DNA of 52,461 bases from Lingula anatina (Eukaryota > Brachiopoda > Lingulata > Lingulida > Lingulidae): the NCBI RefSeq assembly GCF_001039355.2, contig NW_019774258.1:280076-332536 (forward strand), written 5' to 3'. Under the pieces are notes generated by a model. The model made no database searches. It saw nothing but the letters and a program-made list of their open reading frames with translations, and was not told the DNA's origin. Shown here piece after piece: positions 22,057-32,850 of this stretch (position 1 is its first letter; every line of letters starts with the position of its first letter). Made by a program: the position numbers and the translations under genes.

Positions 22057-24769
22057 GCATGTATTTGCCCTTTTTGTAATAATGAAAAATAGTTTTTTAA
22101 TGACTTTAATTAGAAACTGTTGGATATTACCCAATTTATTTTCTCATTTCATATTTTTAGTAAGGTCAGTAAGTCTTCCCAGCTTTTGCACTTAATTATA
22201 TGACATATTAATGAGTACCGTGTATATGTTTTGTTCCAGTGTCCCTAGTGGTGATCATGTTTGAACTGACCGGTGGTCTCCAGTACATTGTCCCCCTCAT
22301 GGTCACTGTGATGACCAGTAAGTGGGTGGGAGATGCATTTATCAAACAGGGCATGTATCCTTGGGCATTGTATACTGTAATGTGTGTGTGTATGTGTGTT
22401 ATATGTTTTGACTAATTTGTCTAGGGTATCCACAAAAAGCAAAAATATAACCATATTATGAGTCCAAAACTAAAGCTGTAAAGTGGGGAATTGAAAGCAA
22501 TGTAAAATGATATCAAGAGACTTGAAATTAAGTATCGGCATTTAATTTTGATGTGTGTTATGCACTGTATATATTCTAACAAATCTTAAATGATAGGTTC
22601 TGATAGATTATTGTCCTTTGGGTGACATGGTATCATTCATCATGAATGCAATTATGTAGATATCTGAGCGTTTTTATCAGATAAAATTTAAGTATGGTGT
22701 AGTTTGATTACTATCTGTTGGACATCAGAGTAGTTTACCTTAACACCTGTGTCAGCTATGATGCTCATATACAGCTGAACGGCTACCCATTCCTAGACAG
22801 CAAGTTGGAGTTTGAACACACCACCATTGCTGCAGATGTGATGAGACCTAGGTGAGTGAGTGCCTCTGAAATAATCTCAACTAACACAATCTCATGTATT
22901 GCAATCTCAACCAACACTATCTCACATACTGCAATCTCAACTAACACAATCTCATGTACTACGATCTCAACTAACACGATCTCATGTACTTGTATTTGTA
23001 GAAAACTTTCAGTTATCTCTCAATCGGAGGTGGCTAATAATCAGCTCTGATATATCATGTATCTTACTATGTTTGTTACAGACGGAGTGACCCTCCTCTT
23101 AGTGTCATTACTCAAGATACCTTCACTGTGGATGACGTAGGTACGGAGGACAGATATATCTTAGTTATAAAATTCTCTGATATGTTTTGAGCCTTGTGAT
23201 TTAAGTTTGCTGACATGAATTGATATGAATGGCAAGTAAATGTAACTGCAGTGCTCATTATAACTTATTTGGTGACTTATTGTTGATAATGCTGCAGAAG
23301 TGAAGACCATAATACTGTTTTGATTTAATGTTTATTAATTCTTAATGTTATTTTTGTCAGTTATCTTAAATCATTATTATTTTAATTTGATATTATTATA
23401 ACTTGGATGATATCATTATGAGTCTTCGAACATAAATATATTGTGCTATTTTTTCCACAGAAACTCTCCTCAGAGAATGTGATCACAATGGTTTCCCAGT
23501 GGTGGTCAGCAATGAGTCCCCATACTTGGTTGGTTTTGTCAACAGAAAAGATTTAACTCTAGCCATCAGTAAGTGCTGTTTATCCCCATACATGACTGAT
23601 TTCTGTCCACTCATAGAGGACATTACATCCTCCTTCAAAGTCGCCTAAGAACTAATCACACACAACTGTTATTATCAGATCTATAAACCCCTATAAAAAC
23701 TAATTCTTTTTATCAGATAACTTGTTTACTGAACTTCTTGAATGTTATTTTGTGTAATTAATACAAGTAGAAGTGCAATAATTTCATGATTTTCAAATAT
23801 AATCTTTCAGATAATGCTATTAATACCCAGGACGGGGTGGTGGCGGCCTCTGTGGTGTATTTCACCCAGCATTACACAGAGAATGTGGTGGTGGGGGGAC
23901 CACCCCCTGTGAAACTGAGGAAGATATTAGATCTGGTAAGGGTTTATAAAGGTAAAGTAGTGCACAAAATGTCTCTGAGAGGTCTATAACAGACATGCTG
24001 AAACTGTTGGTCCTAGTGGTCAAGACTGATTTTACTTTCAAGAACTGGTGAAAAATTGAGTTGGTCCAAGGAAATGGCAGCAATGATAAGAGCTGCCATT
24101 TTAGATTGACAGTTTTTCCAGCTAAATAAAATCCTTTGGGCTGGTACAAGTTTCGTAACTGCAGGCCTATTTGTCTGGCTTTTAAATCGAGTCCTGCCAT
24201 TTGTTGTTGGTAATTGACCTTGAATTCTAAGATTGAGGTCATTGATTGGCCTTGAACTATCATGACCTTGACCTCATGACCTTGTTTCTTTCCGCAGGCT
24301 CCTATTACTATAACAGACCAGACCCCTATGGAGACGGTGGTTGACATGTACAGGAAACTGGGCTTGAGGCAAACTTTGGTCACACATAACGGGTAAGTGG
24401 CTGGCTGACACAGCTTTCCAAGACAATGTGTGCTATTATTTCTGTGCTAATCTATAGTTTCAGCTGAAGAATGGTTATTGTAGTCTTGGATAAACTGTTC
24501 AAAGACTTGAAAAAGGAATTGGTACCTTAATATTTGGTTATAATTTAGGTAAGATGCAAATGACTGTTTATGTATATTTAACTAAAAGATAAATTATAGG
24601 AACAATACTTTCGACTAATGTAAACATCTAAATGCAGTAAAAGTTATTATTACTATAAATATACATTGTTCTTTCTAGGAAACTCCTGGGAATAATCACC
24701 AAAAAAGATGTTCTACGTCATATTTTACAGCTAGAAAACCAAGATCCTGCTTCCATTCTATTTAATTAG
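6729..24769 (+). CDS. CLCN3: CLC-3/4/5-type endosomal Cl-/H+ exchange transporter, 20 exons, 827 aa
   Basis: Exons: 6729-6942, 16939-17163, 17527-17672, 18193-18360, 18632-18838, 19086-19166, 19458-19640, 19985-20074, 20372-20427, 20782-20853, 21240-21384, 21588-21673, 21866-21987, 22240-22354, 22756-22851, 23082-23140, 23461-23568, 23811-23935, 24298-24392, 24679-24769. All junction phases agree and the total is 2484 nt, 827 residues plus stop. Family hallmarks: [10 protein letters not shown] at the conserved start; GSGIPE (246-251); GKEGPLVH with gating Glu290; FSLEE with proton Glu347 (the 57-residue gap equals that of the vertebrate exchangers); GLFIPS; and NPAMYAMIG with the anion-coordinating Tyr. 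Having both glutamates makes it an exchanger, not a channel. Two C-terminal CBS domains flank the end (exons 15-17 and 19-20), and the protein ends DPASILFN, as in CLC-3. ETDFLL in exon 1 fits the [DE]xxxL[LI] endosomal sorting motif. Role: exchange of Cl- for H+ in endosomes and lysosomes during acidification. Orthology to the single invertebrate CLC-3/4/5 gene is firm; assignment to one vertebrate paralogue is not meaningful. Confidence 0.96.
8559..8595 (+). CDS. Weak candidate alternative first exon of the CLC gene
   Basis: ATG at 8559 gives [12 protein letters not shown] plus one base before a donor (G|GTAAAA). The phase (1) matches exon 2 at 16939. It is short enough to arise by chance, and nothing else supports it. 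Confidence 0.2.
8986..9211 (+). CDS. CLCN3: Alternative first exon (1b) of the CLC gene
   Basis: ATG at 8986 opens 75 codons plus one base, ending AGAG|GTATTG. Phase 1 is the same as the 6729-6942 exon, so it can splice in frame to 16939 (total 831 aa). The peptide is Ser/Asp-rich and soluble ([15 protein letters not shown]...) with no membrane segment, as expected of a CLC cytosolic N-terminus. Vertebrate CLCN3-5 also use alternative first exons. No homology was recognised in the peptide; the call rests on start, length, open frame and phase. Confidence 0.5.
11065..11122 (+). CDS. CLCN3: Alternative first exon (1c) of the CLC gene
   Basis: ATG at 11065 gives [19 protein letters not shown] plus one base before a consensus donor (G|GTAAGA at 11123). 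The phase matches exon 2 and would give a 775-aa product. Short, so support is modest. The basic, Ser/Arg-rich start differs from the acidic N-termini of exons 1 and 1b. Confidence 0.4.
11316..11415. repeat. 25-bp tandem repeat, 4 copies
   Basis: Unit CTTGTTACTGCTATAATATA plus ATATA, starting at 11316, 11341, 11366 and 11391. It lies in CLC intron 1, just after candidate exon 1c. Confidence 0.9.
12078..13443. repeat. 73-bp minisatellite, about 19 units
   Basis: Units start at 12218 and then every 73 bp to 13313 (16 regular units, nearly all identical). Two diverged units lie upstream (from 12078) and one shortened, diverged unit downstream (from 13384). Each unit contains GTTTCAAACCTTTGCTGATA and GTGGCAACTTCTAGAATATC. 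An identical core with decayed edges is the signature of unequal crossing-over or recent homogenisation. Located in CLC intron 1. Confidence 0.97.
15125..15289 (+). CDS. CLCN3: Cassette exon of the CLC gene (acidic dileucine N-terminus), copy 1
   Basis: Acceptor TTGTCTAG|TG, donor GAG|GTTAGG. 165 bp, phase 1 at both ends, so it can be inserted between any first exon and exon 2 without a frame change (+55 aa). It encodes [16 protein letters not shown], closely resembling the acidic dileucine stretch of the vertebrate CLC-3 N-terminus, which takes part in endosomal sorting. This supports it as a real regulated exon. The donor is weak (GTTAGG), as expected for optional inclusion. Confidence 0.7.
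15518..15682 (+). CDS. CLCN3: Cassette exon of the CLC gene, duplicated copy 2
   Basis: Identical to 15125-15289 with the same splice sites, 393 bp downstream. If real, the copies could be used alternatively or in series (phase 1-1 allows both). If the duplication is an assembly error, only one exists. Confidence 0.5.
15850..16938. other. CLC intron before exon 2
   Basis: AT-rich intron with no coding signal or recognisable element. Confidence 0.5.
17163..17181. repeat. GTTT microsatellite at an exon boundary
   Basis: A (GTTT)n run begins exactly at the donor of CLC exon 2 (GCAG|GTTTGT), so the donor itself is part of the microsatellite. Confidence 0.8.
20588..20650. repeat. (ATT)n microsatellite
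   Basis: About 20 ATT units in the intron after CLC exon 9, directly followed by a dispersed repeat fragment (20667-20725). Confidence 0.95.
20667..20725 (+). repeat. Short dispersed repeat, copy 1
   Basis: Shares about 60 bp with 42419-42476 in opposite orientation, including a 27-bp identity beginning CTGTACATTTTCACCAGCTC and the motif GAAAGTATGAATAAAGCA. It sits beside a microsatellite, as SINE-like or MITE-derived tails often do. Class not determined. Confidence 0.65.
22028..22055. repeat. (CT)n microsatellite
   Basis: Perfect TC/CT run of about 14 units, 40 bp after the donor of CLC exon 13. Confidence 0.95.
22355..22755 (+). other. U12-type (minor spliceosome) GT-AG intron of the CLC gene
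   Basis: The donor reads GTATCCTTGG, matching the rigid U12 5' splice site (RTATCCTT). A branch site TTACCTTAAC (22735-22744) matches the U12 branch consensus (TTCCTTAAC) with its adenosines about 12-13 nt before the exon at 22756. The intron also lacks the usual polypyrimidine tract. The flanking exons read in frame (GDAFIKQG / [15 protein letters not shown]) only with these sites. The other introns of the gene have ordinary U2-type donors. Confidence 0.88.
22874..22993. repeat. 30-bp tandem repeat, 4 copies
   Basis: Unit ATCTCAACTAACACAATCTC plus ATGTACTRCA, starting at 22874, 22904, 22934 and 22964. It lies in the CLC intron 22 bp after the exon ending at 22851. Any apparent open frames here are products of the repeat. 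Confidence 0.9.
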
Positions 24770-26170
24770 TTTAGACTCTTGAATAGCCAACTGGTTTTTA
24801 GCTCACGGTGCTTTATTACCTCAAAACCAAATGGAGTATTCTTGAGCTTTGATATTCAAGGTTACTTGAAAAGAATAGTGAAGAGAAGGTAAATTCGATC
24901 AAATATTTATTAGCAAAAAGTACGGAAGTCGACGTTTGAGCAAAGAGCATGCAGAAACAGCTGTCTTTGTGTTTGTTATATGTAGAGAACTAGAACTAGC
25001 AAATTGTCGTAAGTTTAGGAATTCTAGATAGCACTTTGATGAAATGGCAAAGTTGACATACAAATTCATAGACAAATGGCCTGAATTGAGACTGTTAAAC
25101 TAGAAACTTCCAAGAATGTTCACCTCATAGCTAACTGTGGACAAAGCTGTTTGGTACATCACGTGACTATTTATACTTAAGCCAGTAAGGAAACATTAAT
25201 TTAATATAAAGAAATGTGTGTATTTGTTTGCTTGTTTATTTCTATTATGTTAAAAATAGTGTTTTGGTTTTCAGTTTTAGTAACTTGTCTAATCTCTTTC
25301 TATCGAGTCACCTTGATTTTTCTACACATTCTTTTAGAATTCATTTGCTACAATTTTCAGCTCTGAATAACCTTGGACAAAATCAACATTCCTGATATCT
25401 GAAGTAGTTGTTTTCTTTGTTTCATTGCCTAACTATAATTATCATGTTTTTCATCTTCTGAACAAGCATGTTTTTTACCACGATGGCATCATGATGTGTG
25501 TCATTGCTTCACTTGATTCAACACACAACTTTATGTTGTCAATCTGCTAATATTAGACCCTTTTTTTCTGATATTGTTTATTGCACTTAGAAAAATATGT
25601 CATCACAGATCAAAACTTACTTAATGTGATGAACTTGTATTATCCTCCTGGTATGTTAATTTGAGAGTGACTACCTATTGCTCAACAGATATTATTTTTA
25701 TTTACATTTGTTGTATTTTCATTCTGTCTTCTTCTATATACGGAAAGCACATGGATTTGGTGTACAGATAATATTTCATACATGTTTGTAAATATTTTGT
25801 TTATTTGGTGTATATTTTCTGTTAAGATGTATTGTATAGTTTGATAATAACTAATGTACAGATGGATTGACTGGCATACGCTGAGCTTTTACTTTTTTTG
25901 GAAATTTCGCTTTCACAGTAATCACTCCAGTGTACAACAGGTGTGGGTTTCTGGGTATCGAGTCCCTCTCGTAATTTTCTCAACAGTTTAAGATTTAGTA
26001 GGCTGTGGTGATTAAAGAGAAATGCTGAAATTTTCCCCAAATTATTTACTGTGTAATGGTCTCATATGTATGCCTTGAATTGAATGGACTGTAGTATTGC
26101 CAGGCATACATACACATGAATTAATTGGAAAATGATGAGTAATCAGAATAAATATGGATGTGAATAAATA
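24770..26170 (+). other. CLC 3' UTR with polyadenylation signals
   Basis: AT-rich non-coding DNA after the stop codon. Tandem AATAAA signals at 26147-26152 and 26163-26168 would end a 3' UTR of about 1.4 kb. Poly-T at about 26199-26216 follows. Confidence 0.5.
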
Positions 26171-26639
26171 CTTATGTTGTAACATTTTGTTTTGTGTTTT
26201 TTTTTTTTTTTTTTTAATTTTACATTTTGTTTTGTGGGTTTTTTTTATTTTAATGAGGTAATTTAAAAATGAGGTATACAAAAAATCCAAAATGAAACAA
26301 TTTAAAGAATGCCTCCCTTAATGCTGTCAGTGTTATAGTTACAAGTTGTCAATCACATACGAGTTTACATATAAATGTTGGCCGTGCATCTAATTAACTC
26401 TTAGGTTCTTTATGTTGTCCCACACTTGATCCTTTAAATTTTTGGTAACATTGTTGTAGAACTTTGAAAAAAGGAAATCTCTTTTTCCAGTCACACCATA
26501 TACTAAGGTTTCGAGCTACTGAGTTGTAGAAAAATAAAATAAAAGGATCGAGCTCTCTTCATCTCATCAATTTGTTTACAAACACAAAAGCAGACGTTCC
26601 TGTGCGGTTACAGCCTCCAAACATTAGAGAGTTAAGACA

Positions 26640-26940
26640 TTTTTACACAGCGTCACTTCCGGTAGACAGATATTGAACGCTGACGAGAGAAGGAGGTGAT
26701 AGGTTAACTTGACGGTAGCTTCGTGAAACATGCATTCGGAAATTGTAAATCTAAAGTGTTCTCGTTAGTGATAAAGTTACGTCGTTAGTAGCCCTTAGTT
26801 CAATCGTGCTAAATGTTTTGTCCCAATTACCCACAATTCAACGCTTGGATTTGTACCAAAACATTGGCACGTGCATTTGTTGTGAAGTCTGAAAAATGGC
26901 AAATTGCCGATCTGTGGGTTAGTTAAAGGTCAGATAGGTA
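26640..26940 (+). promoter_or_regulatory. Candidate KLHL promoter and 5' UTR exon
   Basis: This short stretch is richer in CG than its surroundings. It has an ETS/GABP-type site (CACTTCCGG, about 26646-26654), a perfect E-box CACGTG (26868-26873) and a consensus donor (AG|GTATGT at 26938). Together they look like a TATA-less housekeeping promoter with an untranslated first exon. No transcript evidence is available. Confidence 0.3.
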
Positions 26941-29900
26941 TGTTATCATGTAGTTTAGAAATAATAGACTACGCAGGTAGTTTTTGTATTTTCAACAGCA
27001 GCGTAAAAGCGTATACTGAATATATCTTTCATTCCCGTTGGAATACATACTAGTACAGTGTATGTACTGGTCTCAGGATTTACTATGCTGTTGTCAGTTG
27101 CATGACATTCCCTATTTGCCACATCCATACACGAAGCTTCAGACATAAAAGACATCGCTGCCTACGAATATCTGTTAGCAACATGGAGTTGACTTACCAG
27201 AGTCATCTTCAGTTCACTGTAACTCTAAATGTGTCCACAACAAGTGGGTGTCTAAAAATAAACTGCTAAAACTGCAGTGCCCAGTTTTGCTGGAATTTAT
27301 TTAAAAAATTTTTTGAAAGCATCATTTTGCCATCGATGTAAAATTTCACTGTTCAAGTCCAAATGGAACATATTGTCTACCAAGGCTTGCAAAGATCAAA
27401 ACATTATTAAACATTATTATTATCAAATCCGACTGCACTGGTATTACTGTACATATACAGTATACATTTTACTAGTACCCAGTACTAGTCTTGTATGTTT
27501 ACATACGTACACATCCTGGTAATGAACATCTATCCTGGTAATGATCATCAGTTATCTTGTGAACTGGCACAAACCCAATGTACTGACTCATTAATGGTCT
27601 TGATGTTTTAACTATGAGGTAGTAGCAGTTCCAGTGGAAAACCATTTTTGAAAAAAATGCTAGTAGACCAGGGCTACAGCACTAGTAATGATGGCATAAA
27701 AACCCAAGCAAGAACACATGCACATAATTATAAGGTAAATTTTTTGATACACCTGAATTATCCTGGTACAAAATAGCAAGCCCTGTATCCTGCGCTAAAA
27801 GTATGTTACATAATATACCGATATTTCAAGTAAAAGTTCAGAGGCAATTCATTAATTTTTTGTGGCGATCTCTACCCCTCACCCCAATCTTCCTCCTTAT
27901 CAAGGTTACAGTGACTTGATGTATGTGCTAGTATGAGTTTTCAGACATTTCAATTTCCAAATGTTGGCAGCAGTTCGGCAGTAATGACTAATACTGTAAT
28001 GATCATCAAAATCCAGACCCAATAACTGTATACACACCATCCTGTTTGTATAAGCCATATTTATACTTCTTGGGGCAGAGGAAAATACTCAGAAGCCCTT
28101 GTCCTGTGTTTTTAAGCTTGAAAATTGTTTGGCAGGAAATCTGGATAATTCAGATGGGCTGTAGGTATAAAGTCAGCTGATAGCAAGAAGATGTTTTCAG
28201 TTGTTTATTGTTTCAGACGGGGTTTGGACCTACTTTGTGTTGGAAGCTGTGGGAGATAGGTAAATTACACAGCAGTATTTGACTAGATACAGTAGCATAT
28301 GAAGTCTCTTAGTAGAAGGGTGATATACATGTATACATATATATTTATAATTGCTCATTTTATAATGTTTTGTCACAGGCAAATTTGTGGTGAAATGTAA
28401 AGATTTTAGATATGCAATGATCACAGCTTTATGACCAATTTGTAAATAGCACTAAAATACTCGGATGAAATGTTCAGTTGTAAACTGTTCTTAGACTTGT
28501 TTAATATGGTTTTGTATGCAGTCAAGATTGTATATTATTAGTCATACATGTAGTCACTTTTCTCATTTGTCCATGCAATTGATTTGCTTTATATTGAAAT
28601 GTTGTTTTCTTAGATGAACTGGTCAAAAATTATGTGAAATGTGCCTGTCACATGTACAACATACTTGTAGACCGTAGTTTGTGAAGATGAAGCAGCTTGT
28701 GAATTAGATACAGGGCTGAATGAATGGATTACTCTAACCATTCTTTGACATTTAATTTGGGTTGAACGTAATCCCCAGTAGTAAGTGTAAGGTGTTGTAA
28801 TTTTTGTTTACTTTTGTGTTGATTGGTTCCTACATTACCACAAAATAGAATATCTATGCATGTGAGAAATTCTATAAAAAGATATCATTATTTCCTTGAG
28901 TTTTTACTTCAGACCTGATGAATTTGCTGGTGAAAGATATAGTGAAAATGTATGAACAGCATATGATAGGACTGTTTTGCTATTTTCTTTGTTCAGATTC
29001 TGTGAATTGTTTTGTTTGGCTGGATTCCAGGAAATAAGGTTATGCTGCTCACCAAATGCACAGCTGAGTGTTTGGGAAGTGAAAAATCCACAATCAGACA
29101 TAACAGTGACTTACTTGTTTGGTTTTTATGTAAATTGTACCTTTAAAATGTTTAATTTCATTGTGCAAAACACTCCAGTTTATTTAGTTTGGTGTTGTAC
29201 TGTAAAATATATACTTTTTCATGCACCTTTGCAATTTTTAAATGATGAGAAAAATCCAAATTGATTTTATGCCTGTCTTAAAGTTTCATCTGTTTTGTAA
29301 AATGTATTTTTAAGATTAATATTTACAACAAATACTGAGAGCTCTTGACTTGTAGTTTGTATAGAAAGATAGTTATAATTCCATACAGCATTCTATATTT
29401 CTTATATGCAACATGTTCTTTGGCCTGATTAAAAGTTTAAATGCCACTTGTACCTGAAAACACTCAATTAGATCTAATAAGTTTAAGCTGTCTGCATATT
29501 TGTTTGTGCAAAATTGATCTACAGAAAGATGGATGCCTTTTAATTTTTTTTTTCCTATTGAAGGGATTGTTTCATGTTGCTTAATTACTGAAAAAATCAA
29601 TATTAGCTTTTGAATTTTTATTGTTGGGCCTAAAAGGTTTAATCCAGCTCACTAAAGCAGAAAAAAGAGAAAAGAAAAGAATGAGAACAACAAGAATGGG
29701 AATAACTGAAGATGGTCAAGAACATATTTGCTTCAGAGGAATGCATCCATAAGAATCATTTGTTGCTAATAAAACAAAAAAACAAGTAACCTCTGCCTGA
29801 AATGCTGCACTACCATAGCTTGTTGACATCATGGTCAAGTTCATGGAGGTCATCAGAGGATAGCTTACATGTGAAGAGATTTGTTGAGTGGCGCCCATAA

Positions 29901-31684
29901 GTGAGAAAGCCCATAAGTGTTTGTTTTGGAGAAAAATCACTTTAGGAGATACGGTTTTGAAATCTATTTTAGGAACACCCTATTAATAACCCTGAGTTTG
30001 AGAGGGTACTGGAAACTTGCCACTCTACTCTCAGTATGCCTGGACAGTTAAGACAGTAGAGAGGTGAGTTTCTTGTGTCAACTGAAACTCCGGGTGCACA
30101 TAAGTAACATCACATGCACCATTACTGTATTTATTAAACAAATACTTCTGCCTCATGCATAGAACTACCTCCACTGACTGATTAATTCAAATGTATTACA
30201 TTATTTCATGCTTTGGCTCAGAATTTTGATGTAATTGGCTTATACTTTGGGGTTATATGATTAGATTTGTCTACCTGGTGACTGAAAGTGAAAAGGTGTT
30301 GGAGAATGGCATGGGTTTTGAAATTTATATTTGGAACATTATTATGAAGGTAATTGGCAATTTTGAGATGTTAGGGATTTTTGTATCCCAGTTTATATTT
30401 GGAACATTTCTTTGGAACCAAGTGACTGCAGACAATGTGGCAACTGGTGCCAGACGGGAGGCAAAGTTGTCTAAAACACGTCTAATGAGTCATGTGATTC
30501 TTATTTTACCTGGCACTTTGCACTGAGGTATGTGTGCAACAAGGACAAAATTGATTTACAACCCAGACAGTGTTCTGGTCGTAGAAACAGCCCAAGGGAA
30601 CAAAGGGGTGCCAAAATAAATAAACTCCTTGAATTTCTTTGAGCAAAAACTGTTTTACCTGTTCTGTGTAATGGTAGGGTTAGATTCCTGACTAGTCTGT
30701 AAGAAAAAATATATTTATTATTTTTAATGCCAAGTTGGATAGCTTTATTTGATTCAGATATACAGTTATATAGAATGGGGAACAGTTTTGTGTCTTAGAC
30801 TTCCTTATATTGACATTGAGCAGAGCAAATGTAATATGAAATGAGTATAGGTGTGGTTTTTTATCTGTGTTATGGCACATTGCTGAACTTTGTTAGTAAA
30901 CCACAGGAAGCAATTAATCAAAAATGATTTGCTACTAACTAAAATCAATATATTGCATCACCAGGCTATGTTCCAAAGGTTATCTGCAAAAATTTCAGCC
31001 TGGAGCAGTCTTTTTTTACCTTTGAGTTGTTTGAAGCTGTAATTTCTGCCAAACTTGACTTGCATGGGTGTTGAGCCCAATCCAACTTTTTTTTGGTAAA
31101 GTTCAAGTTTTCTAGCAAACGTTTCCAGCAAAAGAAATCCTAAAATGATGTATTTTGACAAACTGGTGGGAATGTTTACCATCAGTTGAAAATTGTTGTT
31201 GTAAGCATGAGGCAAAAAGGGTGGTAAACGTCAGAAAAGAGGACAGTAACAAATGGTCAAAGAGCATATGTGTATGTCAAATCACATAGAAATCACATCT
31301 AGGGAAATGTGGGTGGGAAGGGCAGAGGTACTGTATATACATGTATACTGTACATGCACCATATATAAGACTGTAGACAGGCAAGTTTGGGGGTATCAAA
31401 AGAACCAGTCAGAAAGTGTCCACTCTGAATCTAAATTTGATCCAGGTTCTATGCATTTTCATATCTTAGGTTGATTTAAGGTATGAAAAGACACATTTTT
31501 CTTTTTGGAAAAAGAACCCATTTTGATATTGCTGGCTAGGGTCTCTGATTGGAAATGGTTGTAGAGATGTGAGTTTCCAGTGTCCTCTGAAAGGTGTACC
31601 TGGCAGGAAAACCACAAGACTGGTTTCTTCCAGTTTGGTAAATGGCTTTAAATATCAAAACAGAGTTGAGTCACCATGGAAAGC

Positions 31685-32050
31685 TCCTCAGCTTCTTGTA
31701 AATTAACTCAACATCACAAGTTTATCTTTTGTCAGAAATTGTTACTTTTCTCAGAGATTCTGGCTTCTTGTAAACTTGGCCTCACAATTTTATCTTATGT
31801 CATAAATTGTTACTTTTCTCAGAGATTCTGGCTTCTTGTATGCACTTGGCCTCACAAGTTTATCTTATGTCAGAAAAGTGTTATTTTTCTGGGAGATTTT
31901 GACTTTTTGTATAATCAGCATTACACATTAATCTTATGTAAGTCTGTCCCTAAATATAGAAATACTAATAGAGTTAAGTCACTAGGCTTCTACTAAACTG
32001 AACATCACAAGTCTAATGTTTGAAAAATGTTCTTTTTCTGAGAGATTTAG
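31685..32050. repeat. Diverged ~70-bp tandem repeat, about 5 units
   Basis: Units begin with CTTCTTGTA-like sequence at about 31692, 31764, 31832, 31903 and 31985. They share CACAAGTTTATCTTATGTCA and TTACTTTTCTCAGAGATTCT. Adjacent middle units are most alike. The open frame over it is a repeat artefact. Confidence 0.85.
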
Positions 32051-32850
32051 CACAAGATTTTGGAAACCAGTTCTGTGATAAATTGATAATTGGACCCAGA
32101 TGAAAGCTGCACAGTCTTGGCAAGCAGTTTCAGAAATTTGAGAGCAGAACTACCTTCTGTTAGCACAGTTGACTTTACCTGAATGATTTTCACTGTCGAT
32201 GAGAAATGGGAGTCTGGAGCATATATCCTGAAGGATTGGTTTGTCACTACCCAGTACTAGAGGATCAGAGAGGCGATACCACCTATTGGGTGTGTACCAA
32301 CAGCTGGTGTTAGAACAAAAATGGTCATGATTCTTGCTGTTGTTATCGCTGCTGAAATTACCTGAATCTCTTTGTTAGCTTTTTTACTGTAGAAGAAAAT
32401 GGTGGTCAGGAACATACTTGTATATCCCAAAGATCTGTTTGGAACGTAGCAGGTAATATAATTGTGTTAAAGCAAATGAAGATGACAATTTCTTTATTTT
32501 TCTGTCTTTTTCAGTGAAATGCATACAGGTACCTATGTGTATGGAGTCACACCCAGCCTTGACAGTCAAATCTTCCACCCCACAGGCTGCAAGTGCCATA
32601 CAGTACTGCTGGCTTGAACCATATAGTGCTCTGTCAGACAGGATTGAGTCATTTGAGGCATAAATCAGAAACTGCATGAACACTTGTCTTAAACACCTAT
32701 AATTGTGATTCTTGTACACAAACTGTGGCCAGGACTAACAGTAGAGACGGACTGAACTGCATTTTCCCCTTTTGACGTCTACCACACTGTACATTGTATG
32801 GCTCTCATGGTTTATGTACCTCCCAGCCATATTTCTTGTGAACCATTGTG

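Larger units (their letters stand above)
26171..32850. other. Intergenic and KLHL 5' region
   Basis: No convincing coding frame in 6.7 kb; open frames here are short and unrecognisable. Landmarks are the possible KLHL promoter at 26640-26940, a diverged 70-bp tandem array at 31685-32050, and a good acceptor (TGTCTTTTTCAG ending 32514) that could start the exon holding the KLHL start codon. Confidence 0.5.

Noticed and set aside
22783-23090. Open frames on both strands around 22783-23090 with periodic residues
   Set aside because: They are translations of the 30-bp tandem repeat and of CLC exon 15 in other frames.
23862-24383. 173-codon minus-strand open frame
   Set aside because: Lies across CLC exons 18 and 19 in antisense; a shadow frame.
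28977-29264. 95-codon open frame with a hydrophobic Cys-rich peptide
   Set aside because: AT-rich composition, no recognisable domain, no promoter or conserved splice logic; likely chance in an intron or intergenic region.
31676-31996. 106-codon open frame with repeated Leu/Cys/Ser segments
   Set aside because: Produced by the diverged 70-bp tandem array; no start context or family resemblance.
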